Assembly: GCA_002478245.1 (NCBI GenBank)
Contig: DLMW01000045.1
Coordinates: 6,130-13,131, forward strand
Length of the DNA: 7,002 nt
From: a bacterium UBP18_UBA7526
GTDB taxonomy: Bacteria > UBP18 > UBA7526
Direction of reading: 5' to 3'
How positions within the stretch are numbered: position 1 is the first letter of the stretch; each line of letters opens with the position of its first letter. The translations under genes and the position numbers were made by a program. Of this stretch, positions 1 to 5,615 are shown piece by piece. The notes below the pieces were generated by a model. It saw only the letters and a list, made by a program, of their open reading frames with translations. It was not told where the DNA came from and did not search any database.

Positions 1-365
1 TAGACGACTTCTGGGGCGAGGGAGACGAGCTTGGCGAACTTCTCCTTCAGCTCACTGGCTACTGGCCCAAAGATCCTGGTTCCCAATAACTCTCCCTGAA
101 CATTGATCAAAACACAGGCATTCTCATCGAACCTTATGTAGGAGCCATCCGATCTTCTCTTCTCTTTCTTCGTACGCACGATGACCGCCCGCACCACGGA
201 TCCCTTCTTTATCTCACTGGTGGGGATGGCCTCCTTGACGCTAGCCACGATGATATCCCCAATTCGGGCATACCTTCTCTTGCTCCCACCCAGGACCCTG
301 ATACACATAACCCTTTTCACCCCAGTATTATCCGCAACCTCTAAGACAGTCCTCTCCTGGATCAT
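1..365 (-). CDS. rplN: 50S ribosomal protein L14 (uL14), stop codon cut by window edge
   Basis: L14 binds 23S rRNA at the subunit interface of the 50S particle and contributes to contacts with the 30S subunit. The protein begins MIQERTVLEVADNTGVKRVM, the classic L14 start. Residues 60-86 fit the family signature (AVIVRTKK, then SDG at 72-74, FDENACV at 79-85). It ends SLAPEVV at residue 121, where L14 proteins normally end (121-123 residues). The two bases left at the window edge read TA on the minus strand, so a TAA or TAG stop is almost certainly cut by the edge. The ATG at 365-363 follows a GAGGAG stretch very closely. It lies 48 bases after rpsQ. It is normally the first gene of the spc half of the cluster, so rplX and rplE are expected to the left. 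Confidence 0.97.
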   Translation of the reverse strand, partial: MIQERTVLEVADNTGVKRVMCIRVLGGSKRRYARIGDIIVASVKEAIPTSEIKKGSVVRAVIVRTKKEKRRSDGSYIRFDENACVLINVQGELLGTRIFGPVASELKEKFAKLVSLAPEVV

Positions 366-413
366 CTCTCCTCGCTCTTCTTTTCTACTTTACTAATTCT
401 TGCTTCGCCCCTT

Positions 414-656
414 TCATTTAGCTTTCTCCAAGATGCGGACTACTCGCCACCTCTTATCCTTAGAGAGAGGCCGGGTCTCGACAATCTCTACCCTATCTCC
501 GATCCTACATTCATTCCTCTGATCATGGGCCTTGAAGCGCTTAGCGGCCTTTATTACCCTGCCGTATAAGGGATGGCGAAAGGTTCTCTCTACCCTGACC
601 ACTACCGTCTTATCCATCCTGTTACTGACTACTCTTCCCACTCTCTTCTTTCTCAC
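414..656 (-). CDS. rpsQ: 30S ribosomal protein S17 (uS17), GTG start inside rpmC
   Basis: S17 is a primary 16S rRNA binding protein that nucleates assembly of the 30S body. The 80-residue product is an OB-fold protein of normal length, with RVGRVVSNRMDKTVVVRVER at residues 5-24 and the family signature GDRVEIVETRPLS at 53-65. The start is GTG at 656-654, the only usable one. An in-frame TAA lies at 671-669, and the next ATG (residue 14) would delete the first conserved strand. AGGGGAG at 668-662 gives a good ribosome binding site with a 5-base spacer. The start lies 35 bases inside the end of rpmC in another frame, so the two genes are probably translationally coupled. The stop is TGA at 416-414. 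Confidence 0.97.
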   Translation of the reverse strand: MRKKRVGRVVSNRMDKTVVVRVERTFRHPLYGRVIKAAKRFKAHDQRNECRIGDRVEIVETRPLSKDKRWRVVRILEKAK

Positions 657-843
657 CTTTTCTCCCCTTTAGGATGGTTTTGGCCCTTGCGATCTCCCTC
701 CTTAAGTGGCGAATGGCTAAGGGATTGGCCAGTTGTCCGGTGGATTTCTTCATCTTGAGGTTGAATAGCTCCTCTTTTAGAGACAGAATCTTTACCTCAA
801 GTTCCGGGATGCTCAATTCTCGGTAGTCCTCTCTCTTGGCCAT
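622..843 (-). CDS. rpmC: 50S ribosomal protein L29 (uL29)
   Basis: L29 is a small two-helix 23S rRNA binding protein near the polypeptide exit tunnel mouth, beside L23. The protein has 73 residues. The helical hairpin is visible as ELEVKILSLKEELFNLKMKK (residues 14-33) followed by the family signature NPLAIRHLRREIARA (40-54). Family members usually have about 63-70 residues. The extra length here is a lysine/glutamate/serine-rich tail after residue 60, and the last eleven codons overlap the start of rpsQ in a different frame. The ATG at 843-841 is one base after the rplP TAG (TAGGATG), so coupling to L16 translation is likely. The stop is TAA at 624-622. Confidence 0.97.
   Translation of the reverse strand: MAKREDYRELSIPELEVKILSLKEELFNLKMKKSTGQLANPLAIRHLRREIARAKTILKGRKGEKEESGKSSQ
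662..668 (-). promoter_or_regulatory. Ribosome binding site that fixes the rpsQ GTG start
   Basis: The minus strand reads AGGGGAG, then AAAAG, then GTG. The site is inside the rpmC coding region and explains why translation of S17 begins at GTG 656, upstream of the rpmC stop. Confidence 0.75.
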
Positions 844-844
844 C

Positions 845-1252
845 CTATCTTCTCTGAACGAACTTCGTCTTCAAGGGCAGCTTGCGGGCAGCCCTATCCA
901 TGGCCTCCTGGGCCATTGCTTCCGATACCCCAGCCAGTTCGAATAGCATCCTGCCTGGCTTGACCACCGCCACCCAGATCTCAGGGGCCCCCTTCCCCTT
1001 TCCCATCCTGGTCTCAAGGGGCTTCTTGGTCACTGGTTTATCAGGGAAGACCCTAACCCAGATCTTCCCTCCCCTTTTGATGAAGTGGGTGAGGGCTACC
1101 CGGGCAGCCTCTATCTGACGGCTGGTTACCCAGGAGGGCTCCAGGGCCTGGAGGCCATACTCCCCAAAGCTCACTCTCGAACCACAGAAGGCCTTCCCCT
1201 TCATCCTCCCCCTCTGCTGCTTCCTATGTTTTACTCTCTTGGGCATGAGCAT
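845..1252 (-). CDS. rplP: 50S ribosomal protein L16 (uL16)
   Basis: L16 binds 23S rRNA near the A site and central protuberance, helps position aminoacyl-tRNA, and is a late assembly protein. The 135-residue product has the standard N-terminus MLMPKRVKHRKQQRGRMKGK. Signature 1 is KRGGKIWVRVFP (59-70) and signature 2 is RMGKGKGAPEIW (82-93). The arginine of the RMGKGKG loop, which is hydroxylated in E. coli, is present at residue 82. Two ATG codons are close together (residues 1 and 3); the first is chosen because bacterial L16 proteins typically begin MLxPKR. The gene starts 6 bases after rpsC (stop TGA at 1261-1259). Its stop TAG is separated from rpmC by one base. Confidence 0.97.
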   Translation of the reverse strand: MLMPKRVKHRKQQRGRMKGKAFCGSRVSFGEYGLQALEPSWVTSRQIEAARVALTHFIKRGGKIWVRVFPDKPVTKKPLETRMGKGKGAPEIWVAVVKPGRMLFELAGVSEAMAQEAMDRAARKLPLKTKFVQRR

Positions 1253-1258
1253 AATTAT

Positions 1259-1912
1259 TCACTCTTCGTCTTCTTTTCTTCTTCCCTCTTTAGTCTCTTC
1301 CTTAAATATCCAGACCTTTACCCCGATCCTTCCATAGGTTGTGTGGGCCTCACTGAACCCATAATCGATATCTGCCCTTAAGGTATGCAAGGGAACCCTT
1401 CCTTTTCTATACCACTCTATTCTGGCGATCTCTGCCCCTCCCAAACGACCGCTACAGGCAATCTTTATCCCCTTGGCTCCCGCCTCTAAGGCATTCTCCA
1501 CCATCTGCTTCATGGCCCGGCGGAAGCCAACCCTCTTTTCAAGTTGGAGGGCAACGCTCTCTGCCACAAGCTGGGCATCTAAGAAAGGGGTCTCTACCTC
1601 CTGGATGTTGAGATAGACCTCCTTATCCGTTATCTTAGCCAGATCCTCCTTTAACCTCTCCACCTCCGCCCCTTTTCTCCCAATGACGATCCCAGGGCGG
1701 GCAGCAAAGATATTGATCCTTAGCCTCTTCCCGGCTCGATAGATCTCGATCTTAGAGATCCCAGCATGATGGAGCCTCTCCTTTATGAACCTACGAATGT
1801 GAAAGTCTTCTAATAGTAGGGCACCATAATCCTTCTTTTTGGCAAACCACTTACTCTTCCAGTCCTTTCCTATCCCGATCCGCAAACTTTCGGGATGAAC
1901 CTTCTGTCCCAT
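1259..1912 (-). CDS. rpsC: 30S ribosomal protein S3 (uS3)
   Basis: S3 sits on the 30S head at the mRNA entry channel and takes part in unwinding structured mRNA. The 217-residue protein starts MGQKVHPESLRIGIGKDWKS. It contains the type II KH domain with its GRKG loop at residues 78-81 (GIVIGRKG). The helicase-associated basic residues R131, R132 and K135 are in FRRAMKQ. The C-terminal signature is conserved (SGRLGGAEIARIEWYRKGR at 154-172, then HTLRADIDYGFSEAHTTYG). It ends in a short acidic/basic tail (EGRRKEDEE). The ATG at 1912-1910 has AGGAG 5 bases upstream. An A/T-rich hairpin between rplV and this gene abuts that ribosome binding site. Confidence 0.97.
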   Translation of the reverse strand: MGQKVHPESLRIGIGKDWKSKWFAKKKDYGALLLEDFHIRRFIKERLHHAGISKIEIYRAGKRLRINIFAARPGIVIGRKGAEVERLKEDLAKITDKEVYLNIQEVETPFLDAQLVAESVALQLEKRVGFRRAMKQMVENALEAGAKGIKIACSGRLGGAEIARIEWYRKGRVPLHTLRADIDYGFSEAHTTYGRIGVKVWIFKEETKEGRRKEDEE

Positions 1913-1922
1913 CTTTTCTCCT

Positions 1923-1951
1923 AAAAAGTTACAATTTAATTGTTACTTTTT
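1923..1951 (-). repeat. A/T-rich hairpin spanning the rplV stop and abutting the rpsC ribosome binding site
   Basis: Arms 1923-1935 (AAAAAGTTACAAT on the plus strand) and 1939-1951 (ATTGTTACTTTTT) pair at 12 of 13 positions around a 3-base loop that is the rplV stop codon. On the mRNA the 3' arm ends in U5 and is followed directly by AGGAG, the rpsC ribosome binding site at 1922-1918. It has few G-C pairs, so a strong intrinsic terminator is unlikely. It may instead influence translation or mRNA stability. Confidence 0.55.
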
Positions 1952-2280
1952 ACTTCTGCTGTCGGCTTCTCTCTCAATAGAATGGTGATATGGCTTGTTC
2001 TCTTCCTTATCTTGGTCGCCCTTCCAAAGGCCCGGGGCATCCACCTAGGAAGGGTAGGACCCTGATCGCATCTCGCCTGGGCAATGTAGAGACCCTCCTT
2101 CACCTTGGCGTTGGCCAAAGCAGACTTCAGGAGCTTCTCTATAATAGGTGAAGCGGCGCCAGGGGTAAACTTTAAGATACTCAGTGCTTCTCCAGTTCCC
2201 TTGCCCCTGATGAGGTCCAGAACCCTCCTCACCTTGCGGGGAGCGATCCTGACGAATCTTGCTGAGGCTTTTGCCTCCAT
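1936..2280 (-). CDS. rplV: 50S ribosomal protein L22 (uL22)
   Basis: L22 binds several domains of 23S rRNA, and its long beta-hairpin lines the exit tunnel constriction together with L4. The 114-residue product starts MEAKASARFVRIAPRKVRRV. It keeps the tunnel hairpin and C-terminal block GPTLPRWMPRAFGRATKIRK (74-93) followed by RTSHITILL. Two departures are visible. The segment between ANA (residues 56-58) and GPTL is about five residues shorter than in E. coli. Proline 78 stands where a basic residue usually opens the family signature. The tail after SHITILL is longer than in E. coli and ends VKSNN. The start is the ATG at 2280-2278, 8 bases after the rpsS stop. The stop TAA (1938-1936) is the loop of a hairpin. 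Confidence 0.96.
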   Translation of the reverse strand: MEAKASARFVRIAPRKVRRVLDLIRGKGTGEALSILKFTPGAASPIIEKLLKSALANAKVKEGLYIAQARCDQGPTLPRWMPRAFGRATKIRKRTSHITILLREKPTAEVKSNN

Positions 2281-2288
2281 CCCTTACC

Positions 2289-2573
2289 TCACTTAATAGC
2301 GGTTACCCTCTCTGTATGGGCCCCATGGGCCCGGAATATCCTGGTGGGTGAGAACTCACCTAGCTTGTGGCCCACCATCTCCTCTGTGATGTAGACCGGG
2401 ATGAATCTCTTCCCATTATAGACCGCGAAGGTATGGCCTACCATCTGGGGGAATATGCTAGAGGAACGAGACCAGGTCTTGATCACAGCCTTCTTTCCGG
2501 TCTTATTCATGGCCTCGACCTTCTTCAATAATTTGGCACTAGCAAAGGGTCCCTTCTTTCTCGATCTACCCAT
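2289..2573 (-). CDS. rpsS: 30S ribosomal protein S19 (uS19)
   Basis: S19 forms a complex with S13 on the 30S head and contributes to intersubunit bridges near the A-site tRNA. The 94-residue protein starts MGRSRKKGPF and carries the complete family signature at residues 53-77 (NGKRFIPVYITEEMVGHKLG, then EFSPT). The C-terminus is the normal FRAHGAHTER region (80-89). Length is typical. The ATG at 2573-2571 overlaps the rplB stop by one base (TAATG), the usual arrangement for coupled translation in this operon. Confidence 0.98.
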   Translation of the reverse strand: MGRSRKKGPFASAKLLKKVEAMNKTGKKAVIKTWSRSSSIFPQMVGHTFAVYNGKRFIPVYITEEMVGHKLGEFSPTRIFRAHGAHTERVTAIK

Positions 2574-3397
2574 TATTCCCTCCTCTGGATGATGAGCCTA
2601 TCAGAGGACTTCTTCTTCCTCGTCTTATGTCCCTTGGCGGGTTTGCCCCAGGGCGTGGTCGGGTGCCGGCCTCCAGACGATTTGCCCTCGCCACCTCCCA
2701 TGGGATGGTCAACCGGGTTCATGGCCACTCCTCTTACCTTGGGACGCTGTCCAAAGTAGCGGGACCTTCCTGCCTTTCCCAAGGAGATACTTCCCCAGTC
2801 GACGTTCCCCACCTGACCGATGGTTGCCAGGCAGTCTAAGAGGACCCTCCTTATCTCTCCGGAAGAGAGGCGAAGGACGGCATACCTCTCCTCCTTGGCC
2901 AAGACCTGGGCAAAGGTGCCCGCTCCCCGGGCTAACTGCCCGCCTCTTGCTGGGGTAAGCTCAATATTATGGATGGTGGTCCCGAGGGGGATATTCTTGA
3001 GGGGTAAAGAGTTCCCAATCCTGATATCAACATCCTCACCAGATACTACCTCATCCCCCTTCTTCAAACCCTGAGGAGCAATGATATATCTCTTCTCCCC
3101 ATCCCTATAGGATAATAGGGCGATGCAGGAGGTACGGTTGGGATCATACTCAATGGAGACCACCCTGGCGGGGACACCAAACTTATCTCTCTTAAAGTCA
3201 ATGAGGCGATATCTTCTCTTATGGCCTCCTCCCCTCCGGCGTACGGTAATCATTCCCTCCCTACCCCTCCCCGCTCTCTCTTTTAAGGACTTGAGGAGGG
3301 GCTTGTAGGGCTTCTGGCCTAAAGTGAGTTCTCCAAAGGTTAGCCCAATTAGCGACCTTCTCGATGGGGTAGTCGGCCTATATTTCTTAATCCCCAT
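2573..3397 (-). CDS. rplB: 50S ribosomal protein L2 (uL2)
   Basis: L2 is one of the largest and most conserved 50S proteins. It is needed for subunit association and sits near the peptidyl transferase centre. The 274-residue length is normal. The N-terminal OB-fold region includes GGGHKRRYRLIDFKR (56-70) and YDPNRT (84-89). The SH3-like region has GTTIHNIELTPARGGQLARG (139-158). The C-terminal signature PKVRGVAMNPVD lies at 219-230. The histidine equivalent to E. coli His229 is kept (His231 in DHP). The second histidine of the usual DHPHGGGEG is methionine here (Met233, DHPMGGGEG). The ATG at 3397-3395 has GGGAG upstream at 3408-3404. A 64-base spacer separates it from rplW. Confidence 0.98.
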   Translation of the reverse strand: MGIKKYRPTTPSRRSLIGLTFGELTLGQKPYKPLLKSLKERAGRGREGMITVRRRGGGHKRRYRLIDFKRDKFGVPARVVSIEYDPNRTSCIALLSYRDGEKRYIIAPQGLKKGDEVVSGEDVDIRIGNSLPLKNIPLGTTIHNIELTPARGGQLARGAGTFAQVLAKEERYAVLRLSSGEIRRVLLDCLATIGQVGNVDWGSISLGKAGRSRYFGQRPKVRGVAMNPVDHPMGGGEGKSSGGRHPTTPWGKPAKGHKTRKKKSSDRLIIQRRE

Positions 3398-3432
3398 GAT
3401 TCACTCCCGAAAACAGAACGTTAGAAAAAGTT

Positions 3433-3440
3433 CCTCCTTT
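3433..3440 (-). promoter_or_regulatory. Orphan strong Shine-Dalgarno sequence between rplW and rplB
   Basis: The minus strand reads AAAGGAGG, a near-complete anti-SD match, but no ATG, GTG or TTG lies within 5-12 bases downstream. The rplB start is more than 30 bases away and has its own weaker GGGAG site. The rplB frame cannot be extended back to it because TGA lies at 3403-3401. It may be a standby site or a relic. Confidence 0.4.
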
Positions 3441-3461
3441 GGAATCTATGGGATTCACGTC

Positions 3462-3752
3462 TCAGGTTCCCTCAAATATCTCTATCTTCTCCCCCTCCTT
3501 CAGGGTGAGGATGGCCTTCTTCACATCCGGGGTCTTGCCGCTATGCCTGCCCACCCTCTTTAGCTTACCCCTCAGATAGGAGGTATTGACCGCTAAGACC
3601 TTTACCTTGAATATCTCCTCAATTGCTCTCTTAATCTCATCCTTATTTGCCTCTCTATCGACAAGGAAGGTATACTTATTCTCTTTCTCCTTCTCTATGG
3701 TGCTCTTCTCTGTTATCAGGGGAGCCTTTATGATATCGTAGGGACTTCTCAT
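3462..3752 (-). CDS. rplW: 50S ribosomal protein L23 (uL23)
   Basis: L23 lies at the exit tunnel mouth beside L29 and is the docking site for trigger factor and signal recognition particle. The 96-residue product has the N-terminal IIKAPLITEKST motif (7-18), the KYTFLVDREANKDEIKRAIE block (26-45), the VNTSYLRGKLKR loop (55-66), and the C-terminal strand KKAILTLKEGEKIEIF (78-93). Length is typical. The start ATG (3752-3750) is preceded by a very strong ribosome binding site, AAAGGAGGT, 8 bases upstream. The gene follows rplD after 26 bases and precedes rplB by 64. Confidence 0.98.
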   Translation of the reverse strand: MRSPYDIIKAPLITEKSTIEKEKENKYTFLVDREANKDEIKRAIEEIFKVKVLAVNTSYLRGKLKRVGRHSGKTPDVKKAILTLKEGEKIEIFEGT

Positions 3753-3760
3753 CCCATTAG

Positions 3761-3769
3761 ACCTCCTTT
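3761..3769 (-). promoter_or_regulatory. Strong ribosome binding site of rplW
   Basis: The minus strand has AAAGGAGGT followed by an 8-base spacer and ATG. It is an almost perfect anti-SD complement. It selects the ATG at 3752 over the nearby ATGGGATGA, which terminates immediately. Confidence 0.75.
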
Positions 3770-3778
3770 ATTACTTGT

Positions 3779-4405
3779 CTAACGGGTCAGATTCTCCTCT
3801 AATCTCGTTAGGGCCTCTTTAGTAAGGATCAATCTATCTTGGTTCAATAGGTCGTAGAGGTTCAAAGAATTCGGTGACAGTACCTTCGCCCCCTCAATAT
3901 TGCGTGCCGCGCGGCGAACCATCTCGTTCTTCTCTTCAACGATGAGCAAAGGCTTTCTGCCGCTTCTTAGTTTAGCCAATATACTGGCCATCCTCTTTGT
4001 CTTGGCCTCTCCTAAATCCATTCTATCCAGGATCAGGATCTTCTTCTCCTTGAACTTGCTAGAGAGGGCCATCTTTAGGGACTTCCTCCTCGCCTTCTTG
4101 GGAAGAGAGTAGGAGTAGTCCCTGGGGTGGGGACCGAATATCGTCCCCCCTCCCTTCCAGATTGGGGAGCGGATGGAGCCTGCCCTAGCCCTTCCCGTTC
4201 CCTTCTGCCTCCAGGGCTTCCTTCCCCCACCTCTCACCTCGCCCCTCTCCTTGGTGGAGGCGGTTCCCCTCCTCCGGGAAGAAGCTTGAGCCTTTAGCGC
4301 CTCATAGAGAAGAGCCTCCTTCACCTTCACCCCGAATACCTTACTGCTTAAAGAGACCTCTCCTATCTTCTCTCCCTCTATATTATGAAGGTCTAACTTA
4401 GGCAC
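3779..4405 (-). CDS. rplD: 50S ribosomal protein L4 (uL4), GTG start
   Basis: L4 binds domain I of 23S rRNA, and its extended loop forms the exit tunnel constriction with L22. In E. coli it also represses its own operon; nothing here proves that this happens in this organism. The 208-residue protein starts MPKLDLHNIEGEKIGEVSLS. The tunnel loop spans roughly residues 44-95, including RGGGRKPWRQKGTGRARAGS at 58-77 and GGGTIFGP at 85-92. The second half is the Rossmann-like globular domain (KKILILDRMD, KPLLIVEEKN). The start is GTG at 4405-4403, supported by AAAGGAG 6 bases upstream and by the conserved N-terminus. The stop is TAG at 3781-3779. Confidence 0.97.
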   Translation of the reverse strand: MPKLDLHNIEGEKIGEVSLSSKVFGVKVKEALLYEALKAQASSRRRGTASTKERGEVRGGGRKPWRQKGTGRARAGSIRSPIWKGGGTIFGPHPRDYSYSLPKKARRKSLKMALSSKFKEKKILILDRMDLGEAKTKRMASILAKLRSGRKPLLIVEEKNEMVRRAARNIEGAKVLSPNSLNLYDLLNQDRLILTKEALTRLEENLTR

Positions 4406-4411
4406 TTATTG

Positions 4412-4418
4412 CTCCTTT
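4412..4418 (-). promoter_or_regulatory. Ribosome binding site that fixes the rplD GTG start
   Basis: The minus strand reads AAAGGAG, then CAATAA, then GTG. The spacing and strength make GTG 4405 a convincing start. Confidence 0.75.
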
Positions 4419-4445
4419 CTGTCGCAGGATACCAGAGTAACCCGA

Positions 4446-5054
4446 TCACCTTTTCTTCAGGGCTTCCTTGATTATGAGATAGCTTTCCCTTGCTCCTGGT
4501 ACGGCTCCCTTTACCAATAGGAGGTTCCTCTCTGGTTCCACCTTCATCACCCTTAGGTTCTGAACCGTGACCCTATCCCTCCCCATCCTCCCCGGCATCC
4601 TCTTTCCCTTCCGCACCCTTGAGGGGAAGGCGCTACCACTACCAATGGAACCCGCCCTCCTATGGGATGTGGAACCGTGGGAGGCTGGCCCACCAGCAAA
4701 CCCCCATCTCTTCATAAACCCGGCAAATCCCTTCCCCTTACTTATCCCGGTGATGTCGAGATAATCCCCTTCCTTAAAGATATCCACCTTGATCTCCTGG
4801 CCGAGGGTATACTTCTCATTACCAGAGATAGGAATTTCCCTCAATATCCTAACCGGCTCTACCTTGGCCTTTGCCAGGTGTCCTCTGAGAGGCTTTTGGG
4901 CTCTCTTCGCTCTAGCGAAGCCGAGCTGGATAGATTTCTCCTTAATCTGGGTAACGAGGCAGGGACCGGCCTGGATGAGGGTGACTGGGATGCTCCTTCC
5001 CCCCTCATCATATATCTGGCTCATACCGATCTTCTTTCCTAAGATTCCCTTCAT
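4446..5054 (-). CDS. rplC: 50S ribosomal protein L3 (uL3)
   Basis: L3 is an assembly-initiating 50S protein whose extended loop reaches toward the peptidyl transferase centre. The 202-residue product starts MKGILGKKIGMSQIYDEGG. The full signature runs over residues 93-116 (FKEGD, then DITGISKGKGFAGFMKR). The central loop is HGSTSHRRAGSIGSG (126-140) and the end is NLLLVKGAVPGA (177-188). The glutamine methylated in E. coli L3 (Gln150) is serine here, which I believe is common outside proteobacteria. The region after VTQIK is several residues shorter than in many L3 proteins, giving the slightly short total. The start ATG (5054-5052) has GGAG 6 bases upstream, inside a small hairpin. Confidence 0.97.
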   Translation of the reverse strand: MKGILGKKIGMSQIYDEGGRSIPVTLIQAGPCLVTQIKEKSIQLGFARAKRAQKPLRGHLAKAKVEPVRILREIPISGNEKYTLGQEIKVDIFKEGDYLDITGISKGKGFAGFMKRWGFAGGPASHGSTSHRRAGSIGSGSAFPSRVRKGKRMPGRMGRDRVTVQNLRVMKVEPERNLLLVKGAVPGARESYLIIKEALKKR

Positions 5055-5057
5055 GCC

Positions 5058-5075
5058 TCACTCCGTTCGGGGTGA
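5058..5075 (-). promoter_or_regulatory. Hairpin enclosing the rplC ribosome binding site
   Basis: The minus strand reads TCACCCC-GAAC-GGAGTGA. Six of seven stem positions pair (one C-A mismatch) around a 4-base loop. The GGAG ribosome binding site (5064-5061) lies wholly in the 3' arm, 6 bases from the rplC ATG, so a folded leader would partly hide it. Confidence 0.5.
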
Positions 5076-5088
5076 TCTTTGTACTTAA

Positions 5089-5156
5089 GGTTAACGGTTT
5101 ACCCCGTTAGAAATCCTTTTTACGGGGTTTACCGTTTACGGTAAAAAACGGTTAAC
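5089..5156 (-). repeat. Overlapping inverted repeats in the rpsJ-rplC spacer
   Basis: Two hairpins share bases. Hairpin A has arms 5093-5107 and 5122-5136 (13 of 15 pairs, 14-base loop). Hairpin B has arms 5128-5134 (TTTACCG) and 5139-5145 (CGGTAAA), perfect, with a 4-base loop. Bases 5128-5134 are used by both, so only one can form at a time. The element is bounded by two direct GGTTAAC words at 5089-5095 and 5150-5156. The arrangement resembles an attenuator, but no U-run follows hairpin A in the direction of transcription. I find no protein-coding content in the 118-base spacer 5055-5172. Confidence 0.6.
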
Positions 5157-5172
5157 TGTAAACTATTGAGGC

Positions 5173-5484
5173 TTATAGCTTTATTTCTACATCTACCCCA
5201 GCGGGAAGGTCGAGCCTCATCAGGGCATCTATGGTCTTGGGGGTTGGTTCCAGGATATCCAGAAGCCTCTTATGGATCCTCATCTCAAACTGTTCCCGCG
5301 ACTTCTTATCTACATGGGGAGAACGCAGGACAGTGTACTTTGAGATCTTGGTTGGTAGGGGAATGGGGCCAGAGACCTTGGCACCGGTCCGCTTCGCTGT
5401 CTGAAGGATCTCCTGGGCAGACTGATCCAGGAGCCGGTGGTCATAGGCCTTCAATCTTATTCTTATTCTCTCTCTTCTCGGCAT
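5173..5484 (-). CDS. rpsJ: 30S ribosomal protein S10 (uS10), first gene of the operon
   Basis: S10 is a 30S head protein and, with NusB, part of transcription antitermination complexes in bacteria. The 103-residue product is of standard length. It starts MPRRERIRIRLKAYDHRLLD and has the signature AKRTGAKVSGPIPLPT (30-45), followed by YTVLRSPHVDKKSREQFEMR at 50-69 and the C-terminal strand AGVDVEIKL. Arginine codons near the start are AGA. The ATG (5484-5482) has GAGG 6 bases upstream, enclosed in a 5-bp hairpin. It is the first ribosomal gene on this strand. A repeat-rich 425-base spacer lies upstream, and rplC follows after an unusually long 118 bases. Confidence 0.98.
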   Translation of the reverse strand: MPRRERIRIRLKAYDHRLLDQSAQEILQTAKRTGAKVSGPIPLPTKISKYTVLRSPHVDKKSREQFEMRIHKRLLDILEPTPKTIDALMRLDLPAGVDVEIKL

Positions 5485-5490
5485 CTTATT

Positions 5491-5507
5491 CCTCGCTACG
5501 CTCGAGG
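5491..5507 (-). promoter_or_regulatory. Hairpin enclosing the rpsJ ribosome binding site
   Basis: The minus strand reads CCTCG-AGCGTAG-CGAGG, a perfect 5-bp stem with a 7-base loop. The 3' arm contains the GAGG ribosome binding site, 6 bases before the rpsJ ATG. The layout matches the hairpin before rplC. Confidence 0.5.
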
Positions 5508-5589
5508 TAACCAGTAACCAGTTTACAGTAAAAGAGCATCAGATAACCAGATTATCAGATGGAGAGGGTCAGTTATCAGAGGGTCAGAA

Positions 5590-5595
5590 ATTATA
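5590..5595 (-). promoter_or_regulatory. rpsJ: Candidate -10 element of an S10 promoter
   Basis: The minus strand reads TATAAT exactly, placing a start near 5583 and a leader of about 100 bases. The -35 position (GGGTAA, 17 bases upstream) is poor and there is no TG extension, so this is a weak call. Confidence 0.3.
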
Positions 5596-5615
5596 GAAGT
5601 AAGGCTATCCGGTTA

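Noticed and set aside
4662..5042. A 126-codon plus-strand open frame opposite rplC
   Set aside because: It is wholly antisense to a clear L3 gene, has no ribosome binding site or recognisable motif, and its composition mirrors L3 codons.
5120..5156. A promoter TTAACC-N18-TAAACC before rplC
   Set aside because: The -10 hexamer matches only three of six bases and the sequence is explained by the inverted repeats.
5166..5510. A 114-codon plus-strand open frame opposite rpsJ
   Set aside because: It is antisense to the complete S10 gene and runs into the repeat spacer; nothing in it resembles a protein family.
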